Shown: positions 13,303 to 24,980 of the stretch, in pieces
How positions within the stretch are numbered: position 1 is the stretch's first letter
How the letters are laid out: each line of letters opens with the position of its first letter
NCBI GenBank assembly: GCA_000934385.1
Contig: KN880470.1
Location: 1 to 64,000 of the forward strand
Direction: 5' to 3'
DNA length: 64,000 nt
DNA from: Cylindrobasidium torrendii FP15055 ss-10
Taxonomy: Eukaryota; Basidiomycota; Agaricomycetes; Agaricales; Physalacriaceae
Position numbers and translations under genes: made by a program
The notes under the pieces: generated by a model
What the model was told of the DNA's origin: nothing
The model's database searches: none
What the model saw: only the letters and a program-made list of their open reading frames with translations

Positions 13303-14815
13303 ATGATGCAAGCGCTCTGCCCCGACGTCCTCCAGCTCATCTTCCTCGAGGCATGCGGCCCATACATCCTCACAGGTGGTCATGGCTCTTCATATCAACC
13401 TTTCCAACACACTATACTGGATGTCTGCAAGCATTGGAACTCAGTGGCCACGGGATATGCGCCCCTCTGGTCCAACATTGTGATGTATGTAGACGACGGC
13501 TGCGATACGCTGCTCTGCAGGCGACGCTTCAAGGCTGTCCTCAGACTTGCTCGAGGCTCCTTGCTCACTATCAAACTCGACTACTCCTGCGACTATAATC
13601 GGTATCCTTCAGAGACAAAGTCTATCGACATTCTTACGAAGGAAGTTTTCGCAACATCGCCGCGCTGGCGTTCATTTACTATTCAAGGCAACACACCCTG
13701 GGCGTATTTCCTCGTTCTCAGAGGGAATATCCCGAATTTGGAGACCCTGGATATATCTGCCTTCCACACCATCGACAACGTTCATCCGGATGACCGTATG
13801 GCCCTCTCCGACGCATTTATCGAGGCTCCTGTCCTTGTCAACGTTGTCCTTCCCATTACAATGTGCATGATGACTAGATTTTTCTTCTTCAACCTCCCAT
13901 GGCACCAAACGCGGTCATTGTCCTTCCGAAGCCAAGCCATCTTCCGTCCCAGGGGCTGCAGCTACCTACACAGTTATCTTTCCAGGCTCAGTGCATCTTC
14001 ATCGCTCACTTATCTGGAGCTAGACATGCACCACCAGTTCCATGGCGAGGACAATTTCTGCCCAAACCCCATTGACCTTCCATCCGTTGAGGCAGTCAAG
14101 TGCAACAGCACGGACTGCCTGGCCATGCTCAACCTCCCCAATCTCAAATACGCCGACATCCGCATGACCGAAGCCGGTAGGGAGTGCTCCGATGCGATGT
14201 TGGATGCATTCGACCAGCATACTCTGCGTTCGGGATGCAGCCTTGAGGGCTTGGACATCGACTGTTCTCCGTCTGGATTTGCCCCAATCATGCGACACTC
14301 GAAGACCCTTCGCCGGCTGGACGTCGTTTCTTCTAGCTCTCGACCATACACGGAGGAAATGCGCGACGCAGGCCTTGATCCCTGGGCTGCCCTCCTCAAC
14401 GGCCTGCCACAGCTCGTTGAGCTCAGCTTTCCTATGAACTATTATGGCGCATATCACACTCAAGGCGCCGAATTTGCCGCCCATTTTGTGTGCGCGTTTT
14501 TGCATACAAATCTGCGCCGTCTCAACATCGACGTCCGTATATGTGACTGGGACGACAAGAAGGGATTCACAACGCTTATGATCTCTGCATATGGAAACAT
14601 GAAGCAATTCGTCCAGGCTGCTCAGCGTTCGGTATCATACTCAGATATCTGTGTGTGGGCAGAAACAAAGTCAATATCCATCAAAATCCTTCCAGATGGT
14701 GAGTCTCGGTCGCAGAGAATAATAATTGACTTACTGATCTTGGTCTTGTCCAGAAAACGAATGTCGGCTGCGTCGCGACCGATTTTTTCCTCCTCTGTAC
14801 ATCGTGCGCACCTGA
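13303..14815 (+). CDS. F-box-like/LRR protein (Agaricomycete type)
   Basis: Two exons, with intron 14699-14753, give 485 residues. The N-terminus (LCPDVLQLIFLEACG ... ILDVCKHWNSVATGYAPLWSNI) is a degenerate F-box of the kind expanded in mushroom-forming fungi. The rest has LRR-like segments (LETLDIS, LTYLELDM, LKYADIRM, LRRLDVV, LRRLNIDV). The second exon replaces a long read-through frame by a short end, RLRRDRFFPPLYIVRT, which is typical of this family. The expected role is substrate choice for an SCF ubiquitin ligase. The target is unknown. It is divergent from pmt4 across 239 bp. Confidence 0.75.
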
Positions 14816-14990
14816 CCATTGAATGTAAGGTTGGACGGCCTCCACAACAATGTAATGTTACATACATTTCGCTTTACTTTCGTGTCTATGTAAGTACTTA
14901 GTCTACAACATAACGAATACAGCTGCAACAGGAAATATCGATAAATAGAGGTTTACTGTATTCATGTATCATTTGCTCCCCTACGTCCAA

Positions 14991-16666
14991 CTATGAGCTC
15001 GTCTCCAGCTTTTGAGCCAACTTGTCCGCATCCGGAGCGTCAATCTTATACATCTCCTTGATGAAGCTACTCCCCCAGAACGCAGCGGAATATTTGTTGA
15101 CATACTTGAACAACTTGCGATGGTTCTCCGCTCGCGTTTCTCCGTCCATAGTCACCGCCTCGTGAATGGCGTCCGCGACTTGTTGCGAGTCCCAAGGGTT
15201 CACCACTAACGACCCGTTGAGACTCTGTGCGGCGCCAGCGAACTCGCTCAGGATCATAACACCCTGACGCGCCTGCTGGCAAGCGACATACTCGTACGAG
15301 ACGAGGTTCATACCGTCACGTGTACTCGATACAAGGCAAACGTCGCTCACAGCATACAATGCGCAGAGTTCGTCGAAGGGCAAGCTCTTGTGCATGAAGT
15401 GGATGGGCATGAAGTCGACCGTCCCGAAGCGTCCGTTAATGCGACCCACAAGTTCATTCACGGTAGAACGAAGGTTTTGGTATTCCTCGACGTCCTGACG
15501 CGATGGGACTGCGAGCTGGACAAGAACGACTTTGCCAATCCATTCTGGGTGTTGGGTGAGGAACAGCTCGAGACCGTGCAGCTTCTGGGGTACACCCTTG
15601 ATGTAATCCAAGCGATCAACACCAACGATGACTTTACATCCTCCGAAGCGTTGTTCAAGCTGCCCAATGCGCTCCTTCACGGTCTCTTTCTCGAGGTTCT
15701 GTGGATGTGTCAGATATATTTCGGTCGAATGAAACGGCCATACCTGGATGAACGACTGAGGCTCAATACCAATAGGGAAGGTGCCAACATGAGCCAAGCG
15801 GCCTTCGAACTCCACACCATTCGGCATAGTGGGAAGACTCAGAATGCGCGTGCAGGAGGAAAGGAAATGGCGCGCATAGTCGTAGGTATGGAACCCAATG
15901 AGATCGCAATAGAGGATGCCGAGAAGAATTTCGCGGCGAACAGGGAGGATCCTGAAAAATGAGGACATGCCACGAACACGAATCAAGACACTCACCGGTA
16001 GATTTCACTACTGGGGAAAGGCGTGTGCAAAAAGAAACCAATCTTGACGCCCGGTACATCCAGAGGGGTGTGTGCGGGCAAGACTGGCGCGGCCGTCTCT
16101 TCTTCCATGCCTTCCGTGATGCGATTGAGTTCGGTGTGAGTGTTGTCGCTCCCGGTGGATCCGTCAATCATGCCGCGAAGGAGCATCGGCAAAAGCATGA
16201 GGTGGTAGTCTTGAACCCAGACCATGGAGCCAGGCTTGAGCTGCGTCTTGACAGCCTCGGCGAACTGGAGGTTGGCCTGGCGGTAGGCGAGCCAGTTCTC
16301 CTCGTCGAAGTTCATTTCACCGGGATGGTAGTGGAAAAGCGGCCAGAGGATGGAATTGGAGAAACCATTGTAGTGACGGTCGGCAACATCGTCGTCCAGG
16401 TATACTGCCTGGCAGCTGTACTCCTCCATGAGCCGCTTGTCGACATAGGCGCGGTCCTTGACCGGGATGAAGAAACCGGGCCAACCGATCCAGGTGAAGT
16501 TGAGGGACTTCTTGAAGCCGCTTAACGCAGAGACAAGACCGCCTGAGGACATCTTGAAGTGGTACTCGCCCTGGGCATCCTTGTTGATGGTAATGGGGAG
16601 GCGGTTGGAGACAACGACGAGGTGACCACCGAGCATTTCGGGTTCGGGTTGGGTTGATTCTGGCAT
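14991..16666 (-). CDS. tps1: Alpha,alpha-trehalose-phosphate synthase (UDP-forming)
   Basis: Three exons with introns 15995-15952 and 15743-15699 encode 528 residues, close to fungal Tps1. It joins UDP-glucose and glucose-6-phosphate to trehalose-6-phosphate in the cytosol. Diagnostic GT20 motifs: VVVSNRLPI, SSGGLVSALSG, WIGWPGF, WVQDYHLMLLP, FFLHTPFPSSEIYR, VDRLDYIKGVPQKL (UDP-glucose site) and SSTRDGMNLVSYEYVACQ. There is no phosphatase domain, so it is the Tps1 and not the Tps2 type. The long upstream region contains a heat-shock-element-like repeat at 16932-16950, in keeping with stress-induced trehalose synthesis. Confidence 0.95.
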
Positions 16667-17646
16667 GACGAAGTGGACGAGTTTATATCACCCTGGCAAT
16701 TTCCAGCTTCTCGAGCCTGATATGGACCGATTATCGGATGTTGTGGAACGTGTCTAGATGGAACACTCCAAGTGGTTGTATGGACCGAGGAAACCCCAAG
16801 ATGAAGACGAGAAGAGTAGATGGTTAGAGTCTAAGCATGCTTTTGGGCAGTCCTCCTAGTTCGATCATCGTCGCGATCATCGACAGCGTCATCGCGCAAG
16901 TTACCTTCGGCCCGCCATCCTGAAGGTTGGCGAAAGTTCGTCGAAAGTTCCCAAAAAGGTAAACAATACCACGGGTGGCACGAGAAGGCTTTTACTTATG
17001 TTCTTCAGGTCCTGTGCCTGCAAGTGAACTTCCGGCCCGTTTGACGATGAATACAGCATTCTCTGGCTCGCTTCTGGATGTCACTCCAGTACAATGCTCC
17101 GCTTCGACCGTATGGCTATCACCGATGTCAGGGATTGAGGGCATGAGAGCGTCTTTGCACATCCCAACTTATGTATGTTGCGGAAAGCCTCAGACTCCAA
17201 CTTCTTAGTAACTTGTGCGCACGGTGTGCGTGAGCCGGTCGGACAATCATTAATCAGTATTCGTCAAGTTGTCTCCTATTATAAATTCTGAGTGGCAGAC
17301 TCAAAAAGAAGGGGCGTACCAGGAATCCCAGCGGAACTTTGGGAGCGCCCACACCCTTCGGATTGATTAGGACGCTGGTGTCAAGCGCAGATTTTGTGCA
17401 CCCCATGTCATGATTCCAGCTTTAGGCCATGAATGATCCCGCGGTTACTTGGTGACAGTGTTAGATATGTCGACAGTAAACTGAAGGCAGACTGAAGGTC
17501 GCTGCAAGCAAACATGTTCAAGATGGGAATTGTCGCGTTGTGATGCCGATCATCGCGTTTTTGACACGTGACACCTTCAACCTTACTCCACCATTAGCGC
17601 CTCGCCGCCGCTCTTGCGTCTTTCTCCAGCCGACCTCATATCCTCA
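16667..17646. other. Long divergent upstream region, tps1 / Borealin-2
   Basis: About 980 bp without a credible gene, long for this window. The open frame at 16975-17208 has no family features. It contains the HSE-like site at 16932-16950. No other repeat or RNA was recognised. Confidence 0.6.
16932..16950. promoter_or_regulatory. Heat-shock-element-like repeat upstream of tps1
   Basis: GAAAGTTCGTCGAAAGTTC: two copies of GAAAGTTC, each an inverted GAA-nn-TTC pair as bound by heat shock factor. They are separated by three bases rather than the ideal two. It lies about 266 bp before the tps1 start. Heat induction of TPS1 is known in yeasts. Function here is inferred. Confidence 0.5.
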
Positions 17647-18957
17647 ATGTCTTTTTTCTCTCATGCCAGGCCCAAGCGTACGGAAATTGAGAAGGATGTG
17701 GTCCTATTCAGCTTCGACCAAGAGGGTGAGGCCCGTGTCTTTCTCTGAAGCAAGTACCTTGACGTTGATTAGTGGAGGCTCATCGCGAGCGAATTCAATC
17801 GTATGCGCAAAACCAAGTCGAGTCTTTTGAGCGACGCGTCCGTGCCAGCCTGGACCTCATCATCCCCGATGTCCGTGCGCTCACCATGCGGGAATTTGGG
17901 CAAAAGTACCGTGGTATTATATCTGACGCGACCATTGGAACCCGACGCGAACGGTTACTTGCCGCTGGAATGTCGCCTTTCGACACGGAGATAGACAGGA
18001 AGCGCAAACGGATCCCGACCAGTGAGCAGGACAGCGGCGGCGAGTCGGCGCGCGCGCCTAAGAATGGTACGCCCCGAAACCGTTATATTGCTCGTGGCTG
18101 ATTCTTCCCAGCGCGCATCATGGCACTATCCCCTCACAAAGCAGGATCTTCTACTGGACCGGGGACTGCTCAGCGCGCGAGCTTATATGGAATGGTGAGA
18201 ACACCAGGCAAGGTACGCTATCGTTTCCAATGCCCGTGGTCGTCTCTGACCCGACCAGGCACGTGTGCCCTCATCACCTGCGCCAAAGCCAAGGCCTCCC
18301 TTCAATGCCGGACCTTCAAAAGTGCCTGCGCGGCCTTCGTCACCATCAAAGGTGTCTACTTCTCGCGTTCCCTCATCATCTACATTTGCGCCATCTCTCC
18401 CACCGAAGACTCCAGCGTATCCCCCCAAACCATCTGCTGTGCATATGCAAAATACGCTTCGGATGCCCAAGATGAACGAGAGCATGCTCAGTATCAACGG
18501 CTCTCCGCTTGCCAATCCTTTCCAATTTGGCACTCACTGGGCCGCGATAAATGGTGAACCGCACCATGGCCATGCGAGAACGCAAAGCAATATAACTATC
18601 TCGCGTGATCCACCCCCCGCCGGTAGCTCTTCACGGACCGCGTCACAGACGATGTCGCGGACATCGTCCGACACATCCGAATCACAGACCCAGCCCGATA
18701 CTCCGCCTCAATTGCGGTCTTCCTCGCAGCCTTTACCTGGACATCTGTATGCGACACCTCAACCACTGACAAGATCATATTCTGTGACCGTGCCGACGAA
18801 GGACGGCCGCTTCGTGGAGTTCGATCCTTTCCAGACGTCTCCGTCGCAACTCGACGAAATGCACGATCTGTCCTTCAGTGCAAAGAAACAGGTCCGGGAG
18901 AGGATGCGGGAGGAGATGGGTCGCCTTGTTGCTGCTGGCGAGAAGTGGAAGCTATGA
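17647..18957 (+). CDS. Borealin/Nbl1-like chromosomal passenger protein, paralogue 2
   Basis: Four exons with introns 17726-17772, 18067-18111 and 18213-18258 encode 390 residues. It matches paralogue 1 block by block: VLFSFDQE and the charged helix (FERRVRASLDLIIPD, LTMREFGQKYRGIISDAT), RKRKRIPTS, the PPFNAGPS linker, LRMPKMNESMLSINGSPLAN, and a C-terminal YSVTVPTKDGRFVEFDP block with a charged final helix ending EKWKL. A Ser/Thr/Gln-rich stretch (about 250-330) has many SP/TP sites, as expected of a Cdk1-regulated passenger protein. All intron positions and phases agree with paralogue 1, so the copy arose by DNA duplication, not retroposition. The start ATG is at 17647. Confidence 0.7.
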
Positions 18958-19333
18958 TTCTTGTGGACCATCTATTGTCCCATCTATTGTCACTATCAAT
19001 CTGTAACTTATCTCACTCACGACACTTGCATTATATTTTCCAGTCTATATCATACAGTACGCCCTTTACCACTGCAGACACGAACACAAACATCTTGTGC
19101 ACCAACGAGTGGAATCTGGTGCTTCTGCCGACTAATGGGGTTGTTCTCAATTCGCTGTTTTGCTGCCTCGGTTGCAGCTTGATTTGACTCGAGGACGGTG
19201 TTGACACGGCATTCATTCCCAGACGATTCGTGAGATCGCCTGGCGCTGAGGATCGAGGTCTGCTCGCCGTCTCGAAAGATAAATTTTGATTCTAAGAGAG
19301 TATTTTGAGTTTTTAACATGTCGAGCGTCTATG
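18958..19333. other. Convergent intergenic region, Borealin-2 / APH-like gene
   Basis: 376 bp of 3' flanks. Overlapping frames on the minus strand show no family features. Nothing else seen. Confidence 0.6.
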
Positions 19334-20318
19334 TTACACAGGAACAAAATGTGACAAGCCAATATGTTTCTTGGGATACCCAAAGAAACCCAACTCTTCA
19401 TCTGCACTGGCCTCAAAATCGCAAGGCTCCAGAATCCTCGGCAGCCAAGCCTCGTTCCACAGCCGTTGACTCTCGTAGTGCGCGTTCGACGCCTGGTTCT
19501 TGGATTTGACATATTCCCAATAGCCTGGCAGCCAGCCCGCCGTCTCCCAATCGAGTATTGCTGAGACAGTCCAACCCACCTCGGGAACGTGCTTTACGAG
19601 AATGTTGTGCGCGGCAAAGTCGTTGTGTGTTAACACGATAGGGTACGTGGTGTTGTGTAGTTTTTGAATGCTCTCTGGGAAATCTTCAAGAGGTTTTCCG
19701 CGGCGGAGTTGTAGGTGTAGGTGCGCCTGGTCGTAAAATGGGCCGCTGAGCTCCTCGCGCTCTATCATGCGAATGCAAAATATTGGGCCGCCAATAACTG
19801 AGCTGACAGCCGGCGAAGAGCAAGGGATGCCCCGCAGCTGTTGCATGTAGTCGCGAAGCTGGGACTGAATTCTCTGGGTGTCCTCTGTAGTAAGTGACAG
19901 TATCACCTCATCGAGAGAAACGCCGGGATATCGCTCCATGATGAAGTATCGTGTCCAGAGCCAAGAGAATTGAAACAATACACGCGGGACTGGTATGCTC
20001 GTACACGACCGAATGAGCTGCATTGTTGCCACCTCGGCATCGACAGTGCGAGGGTACATATAGAACTTGACGTAGAAACGGTTGTGTAGACCCAAGCCTG
20101 CGGCTTACTGAGGGACGGTTCCATTGAAGATTTGTAGGAAACGTACTCCTCCACAGCCCTCTCATAATGTTCGTCCCAAAATCACAGACCCGCATGAGTG
20201 CACGAGTCGTCCTTATGTAGGCACGAATGAGGTCGTACTTGTGTACAAAATGCCCAAGTCTACCCCGATGAGCGTAGGATGTGATAAATCCGCGACGGTC
20301 GACTCTTTGGGCAGACAT
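19334..20318 (-). CDS. Aminoglycoside-phosphotransferase (APH)-fold kinase
   Basis: Two exons, with intron 20146-20098, give up to 311 residues. The kinase core shows TSIPVPRVL, then the catalytic loop THNDFAAHNILV (Brenner motif H-x-D....N) and the metal-binding ILDWETAGWLPGYWEY. These place it in the fungal APH/choline-kinase-like superfamily, whose members phosphorylate small molecules or are of unknown substrate. The first exon is poorly supported: the stretch before MRGLWRS does not look family-like, so the true start may be an internal Met. It is divergent from the orphan gene at 20.8 kb. No resistance or secondary-metabolite context is visible. Confidence 0.7.
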
Positions 20319-20817
20319 CGTGGTTGCAGTCCAAGCTTGCTGGGCCTTACTTGATGCCTATTTGGGACCCGACACAATGCACGTGGCCTTTGTACTGTGT
20401 TCACGCCGCCTCAATATCAATTCTGAGTCTGCCGACATTGGGATACCAGAATGGATGAGTTGATGCTTTTGAATTTTTGGGACTGGTAGGCATTCAAACC
20501 TGAATGCACGTTGACTGCAATAGACAGTACAGAATAAGTACATGCATATGGCTATGAGTATTGGAAGGTTCAAGGTATTGGAATTTGGACCGTTGTATCT
20601 GAGGCTGTGCCCGGTGGCCCAACTTTCCCCATTAGTTGACGAAAGCCTTCACTAGTCACTAGTCACTCTTGACCATCAAGAGCTATCAAGAGGATCAGAT
20701 AAAGCCACCGTTCGCAGCAGACTCACAGCGACGAAATCGAGTCGGCCTTCCTTCTCTTGTGGTACTTGCATATTAAACTTTTCGACAATCACTGCTCTCA
20801 TCTATCAATAGCACAAA
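20319..20817. other. Divergent upstream region, APH-like gene / orphan gene
   Basis: About 500 bp. It contains a short direct repeat (CACTAGTCACTAGTCACT, about 20650-20667). No gene or RNA recognised. Confidence 0.5.
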
Positions 20818-21357
20818 ATGACTACGCACGTATACATCGGACTCTACAAGAACACTCCTCATCGCAAATACGCAGGCATTTGGCACTGGAACATCACAGT
20901 TGCGGCATCTCTCACAGACAGGGCTGATGTATACTCTGTGGTAGAAGACGAAAATGAGACGTGGCAGACTGCTCATCGAACAAGGGCTGACAATTCCGGT
21001 GTCTACCTTCTCAAGAGCAACAACCTGTACGCCCTTGTCAAACTTCCATCATTGACCGTTGCGCCGGAGGAGATAGATGAGTTCCTTCAGCGTCAAAGCC
21101 CTCTGCAAGGGACCACGCCCATAGTCACTGGGAGGGGAGAGTGGTCATGCGCCCAGTGGGTCATTCGCGCGTTGCAAGACATGGATTCAAAGGGATGGTT
21201 TTCGGAGACTCCCACGAAGCTGGCGGACCGCACTGCATTTTATGAGTACGTGCGCACGTCCAAAGGTGCCATGTGTGAGATGGCGCTTGATAATGGAGTG
21301 ACCTGGGAAGATCATGTCGGAGTCTTGGTGAACGGGGTACGAGTTTTGAGGCTGTAG
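20818..21357 (+). CDS. Conserved-looking hypothetical protein, 179 residues
   Basis: A single-exon frame starting MTTHVYIGLYKNTPHRKYAGIWHW. I do not recognise the family. The composition is protein-like: regular hydrophobic spacing and a motif-like centre SCAQWVIRALQDMDSKGWF. A WHWN...CAQW...DHVG arrangement could be a papain-fold-like hint, but this is weak. No signal peptide or membrane segment. Absence of introns is unusual for this window. Confidence 0.55.
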   Translation: MTTHVYIGLYKNTPHRKYAGIWHWNITVAASLTDRADVYSVVEDENETWQTAHRTRADNSGVYLLKSNNLYALVKLPSLTVAPEEIDEFLQRQSPLQGTTPIVTGRGEWSCAQWVIRALQDMDSKGWFSETPTKLADRTAFYEYVRTSKGAMCEMALDNGVTWEDHVGVLVNGVRVLRL

Positions 21358-21732
21358 TGTAGTGGCATGGCCAACGTTGTATTAAGGGAGGGAGGAAAGG
21401 CAAATAAATCTCATGTGTCGATTTTCACGCATACATACGTATATGTATTTTATTCTTACCAACGATGCTTGCATTTCAACCAGACGCCGTCTCCATTTGC
21501 GCAAGGGAAGTGATAGTGACTGTACACGTCACTGCGGTGCGGAAAATAGCTCTTGTCATCTCTTGTCATCTATGAATGTTTGTGCCGTGGTGCCCCATAC
21601 TAGGCCATACTTACTACTGGGTCAAGAGCAAGTTCGGAGGTAGTAAAGGATTGCGCCACTTCCGAAATCGATCGTGATCCGCTGCCGATCCGACGATCCA
21701 CAATCCTTCTTGTCTTCTTACTCTCGAGACGC
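21358..21732. other. Intergenic region before hos2
   Basis: 375 bp containing the orphan gene 3' flank and the hos2 promoter. Nothing specific recognised. Confidence 0.6.
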
Positions 21733-23647
21733 ATGTCTAAGAAGCGAATATCATACTTTTACGACCGTAAGTTAGCTTCGCTTTCCTTTCAACCATTAAA
21801 CTCATTTTATCAGCCGATGTTGGCGCGTATTCATTCGGACTGGGGCATCCCATGAAGCCACATCGTATGCGCATTGCCCATGACCTTATTGTTGCCTACG
21901 ACATGATCTCAAGAATGCACGTTATGGTGTGTGTCGCTTTTGATGATAGATAATTCCACTCAAACCCTATAGAGACCCCCGCGCGCGTCGCCCGAGGCTA
22001 TGTCCGCCTTTCACACCGATGAATATGTCGATTTTCTCAAGAAAGTGACGCCAGCCACACATGACAGTTTGACCTACCAAGGAACAAGATGTACTCAAGT
22101 CTCACCTCAACTCAGTTGGTTCTTACAGTTTTGTAGTTCTAGTTGGCGACGACAATCCCTCCTTCGAAGGCATATTCGAGTTTTGTACCATATCAGCAGG
22201 AGGGTCTATAGGTGCGTCTCCCGTGAATTACTGTAGAGCTGGCACTCACTTTCTCTTAGCGGCAGCAAAACGCCTAGCATCAGGTGCCTCTGACATTGCT
22301 ATCAACTGGGCTGGTGGGCTCCATCATGCGAAGAAACGCGAAGCTTCTGGTTTCTGCTACATCAACGACATAGTCCTCGGCATCCTCGAGCTCTTGCGAA
22401 CATATCCCCGCGTCCTCTACATTGATATCGACTGCCACCATGGAGACGGTGTTGAAGAGGCGTTCTACAGCACCGACCGCGTTATGACCTGCAGCTTTCA
22501 CAAATACGGAGAATTCTTCCCTGGAACTGGGACCCAAGAGGACAAAGGGCGCGGCAAGGGAACCGGCTATGCTGTAAACGTACCATTGAAAGACGGGATC
22601 AACGACGAGTCCTTCCCAACGATCTTTGAACCTGTTCGTGGCCATTCCTTTGACAAATGAGCGGCGCTTAAACATTCTATTACAGGTAATTGCGAAGATT
22701 TTGGAGACATTCCGACCCTCTGCCATTGTTCTTCAATGTGGTGCGGACTCGCTCGCGGGCGACAAGCTAGGCTGCCTCAACCTCACTATGGACGGACATG
22801 CGCGTTGCGTGCAGTACATACGCAAGCAAAATATCCCACTGATATTGCTAGGGGGTGGAGGTTATACGGTAAAGAATGTCGCGCGTACGTGGGCTTTTGA
22901 AACCGCCTGTGCCCTCGGGATGGAGAACGAGATTGACAGGAATCTGCCTTGGACGGAGTACTTTGAATGGTTCGGGCCACGGTATAGGCTGGAGGTTCTC
23001 AGCAACAATATGGAAGACCAGAACGTGAAGGACGGCTCCTTGGATGAAGTAAGGTCAGTCAACTGTCAGCGCGCCCTTTGAACATCAGTCCTCATTCAAT
23101 CGAAGGCAGAAGACAATTGAACAGCTCAATGCGCTAGGGGGGCCGCCGTCCGTGCAGTTGCAAGACACGCCTCGAGATAGTCTGCTCGACGAGTTAGGAT
23201 TCGGCAAAGAGGATCCAAACCTTGACGCTATAGACCAAAGCCTTGCTCGTACGTTAAGGATTCACTTACTCCCGTAACATTCCTGCTCACTTCACCCCAG
23301 AGCATTCGCGCTTTGTCTATAAACTAGAGGAGGCCGAAGCTGCACCTCCATCAGCATCGTCGTCAGACGAAGACTCTGATGCCTCTCAATCCCAGTCAAC
23401 ATATGGATCTCGACGCCGACGACCAACGAAACGGATGAGCCTCCTCACCGGCGGCTTCTACGACACTGCGCACTCAGCACGGAAGGATGCCCCTCGGAAC
23501 TTCTTTCGGACAAGTGTGCCATGGAATGGACCGCAGGACCGAATACATCTGAAGACTGGGACCGTCAATGGATTTGGACGGCTGATGGAGCTTGGCGGTA
23601 GAGCACCCGATAGCAACAACGTCGATACTGGCATGCAATTTGACTAA
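21733..23647 (+). CDS. hos2: Class I histone deacetylase, Hos2/HDAC3-like
   Basis: Eight exons with introns 21767-21813, 21927-21972, 22091-22136, 22212-22259, 22634-22685, 23054-23105 and 23249-23300 encode 523 residues. The zinc deacetylase core is complete: [33 protein letters not shown] (active-site His pair), [16 protein letters not shown] (zinc-binding Asp/His), [34 protein letters not shown] and [18 protein letters not shown]. The [10 protein letters not shown] word and the lack of Rpd3-specific tails suggest Hos2 (Set3 complex). The C-terminal about 130 residues are Ser/acid-rich and longer than yeast Hos2. It removes acetyl groups from histone tails in the nucleus. Confidence 0.9.
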
Positions 23648-23844
23648 AACAATAAGTATATGGTTTGCCGGTTGTAATAGACGGATCACAATGTATGATC
23701 CGATCGATGGATCCACTTGAGTCAACAAACATAGTGATGTAAAGCACTCTTGTCCTTATCCTTCCACTCAAAAAGCTGCATTTTGGGACTGCTCGGCTCA
23801 AAAGGCGTGCAAGTGTGTGTTCTCTCCAACAAATAGTCGTTCCT

Positions 23845-24616
23845 ATGCAGAGACGACGGAAAATAGCAGTGCTCGGTACACGGTCTGTTGGTGCGTCGCC
23901 GAGCTTCCCCGCATTCCTCACCCTCAAAACGATTATTTGCATAGGAAAGTCGTCGTTGGTCAAACAATTTGTGGAAAACTCGTTCTCCGAAAGCTACTAC
24001 CCGACCATCGAGCGCGCGTATCTAAAAACAATTGTGCACAACGGCGTAGAATATGCATGCGAAATATTTGATACTGCCGGACAGGTGTGTGTTTCCGTCC
24101 GACGTCGGGATGGTCTAACCGACGTTATTCCAGGATGAATTCTCTCCCATTAACATGCAGCATACCATAGGCATACACGGATATGTCTTTGTATACTCCA
24201 TAACCTCTCCTGCCTCCCTGCAAGTCATCCAAATTGTATACGACAAATTGTGCGACCTCGCGGGAGTCACCAATATTCCATGCGTTATCGTTGGCACAAA
24301 AAGTGACCTCGCGTCATCGTACGTCTAGCTCCCAAGTATGTTAGCTTCGCCGCGCTAAATTCAATTCCCCCCCAAGCCGTCGCGTCAACTGGGTTGAAGG
24401 GAAAGCTGTTGCCGATGCGGTGAATGGGGGCTTCATTGAAGTCAGCTCTAAAAACGGTAACAACGTGGGTACGTCTTGCTCACTTTCTTGACCGTCGACG
24501 AAGTACTTATCCCCGAGGCCTCAGCTCGCGCCTTCGAGCTGTGCATCGACGAGATTGAAAAGCGATTGAAAATGACGCATGGCGTCGCGCAGGACCACAA
24601 GTGTACCGTGATGTGA
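23845..24616 (+). CDS. rhb1: Rheb small GTPase
   Basis: Five exons with introns 23891-23944, 24085-24133, 24319-24376 and 24469-24524 encode 184 residues, the same length as human RHEB. GTPase motifs: RKIAVLGTRSVGKSS (G1), YYPTIE (G2), FDTAGQDEFSP (G3), VGTKSDL (G4) and EVSSKN (G5). Arg at the Ras Gly12 position (GTRSVG) is a Rheb hallmark. The C-terminus CTVM is a CaaX box predicted to be farnesylated. Family role: activates TORC1 at internal membranes. The gene for the farnesyltransferase alpha subunit lies about 4 kb away at 28295. Confidence 0.93.
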
Positions 24617-24980
24617 TTTACTGTCGACAGCCTTATCTTCCCCTTTTATTGGCCGCGGATGTTCCGTTGAGGCGCTGCTGTATTTATCATATTTTATTTC
24701 TCTCTCGTTGTATCTAGCTATACCTCACTGCTTTGTGGAAGTAAAATTGTCCGTTGGGTACTTTTATGCGCTGTCCAAATTGTCGAATAGTTTTGGTTGT
24801 CGGCACTTGAGTAGCCATGAACATTCCCAACAGGACTTCCCAGCTTCAACACAGCCTACTGGCAATGACGAGGACACCAAAGCTGCCGGTGAATCGTGTG
24901 CAATATGACTTCTCGAAGCTTTGAAGAGCCTTCGTAGATTCAGAGATTCGGGGACGGGCGATGGGAAACCGCCATGCATA
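24617..24980. other. Convergent intergenic region, rhb1 / DNA ligase
   Basis: 364 bp of 3' flanks. The short open frames lack family features. No other feature. Confidence 0.6.

Noticed and set aside
16975..17208. 77-codon frame in the tps1 upstream region
   Set aside because: No recognisable features. Lies in promoter DNA.
19334..20318. APH-like gene as an antibiotic-resistance determinant
   Set aside because: The APH fold is widespread in fungi for small-molecule kinases, and no resistance or transfer context is visible.
22280..22726. 148-codon minus-strand frame across hos2
   Set aside because: Antisense to the conserved deacetylase core. Long only because of codon bias.
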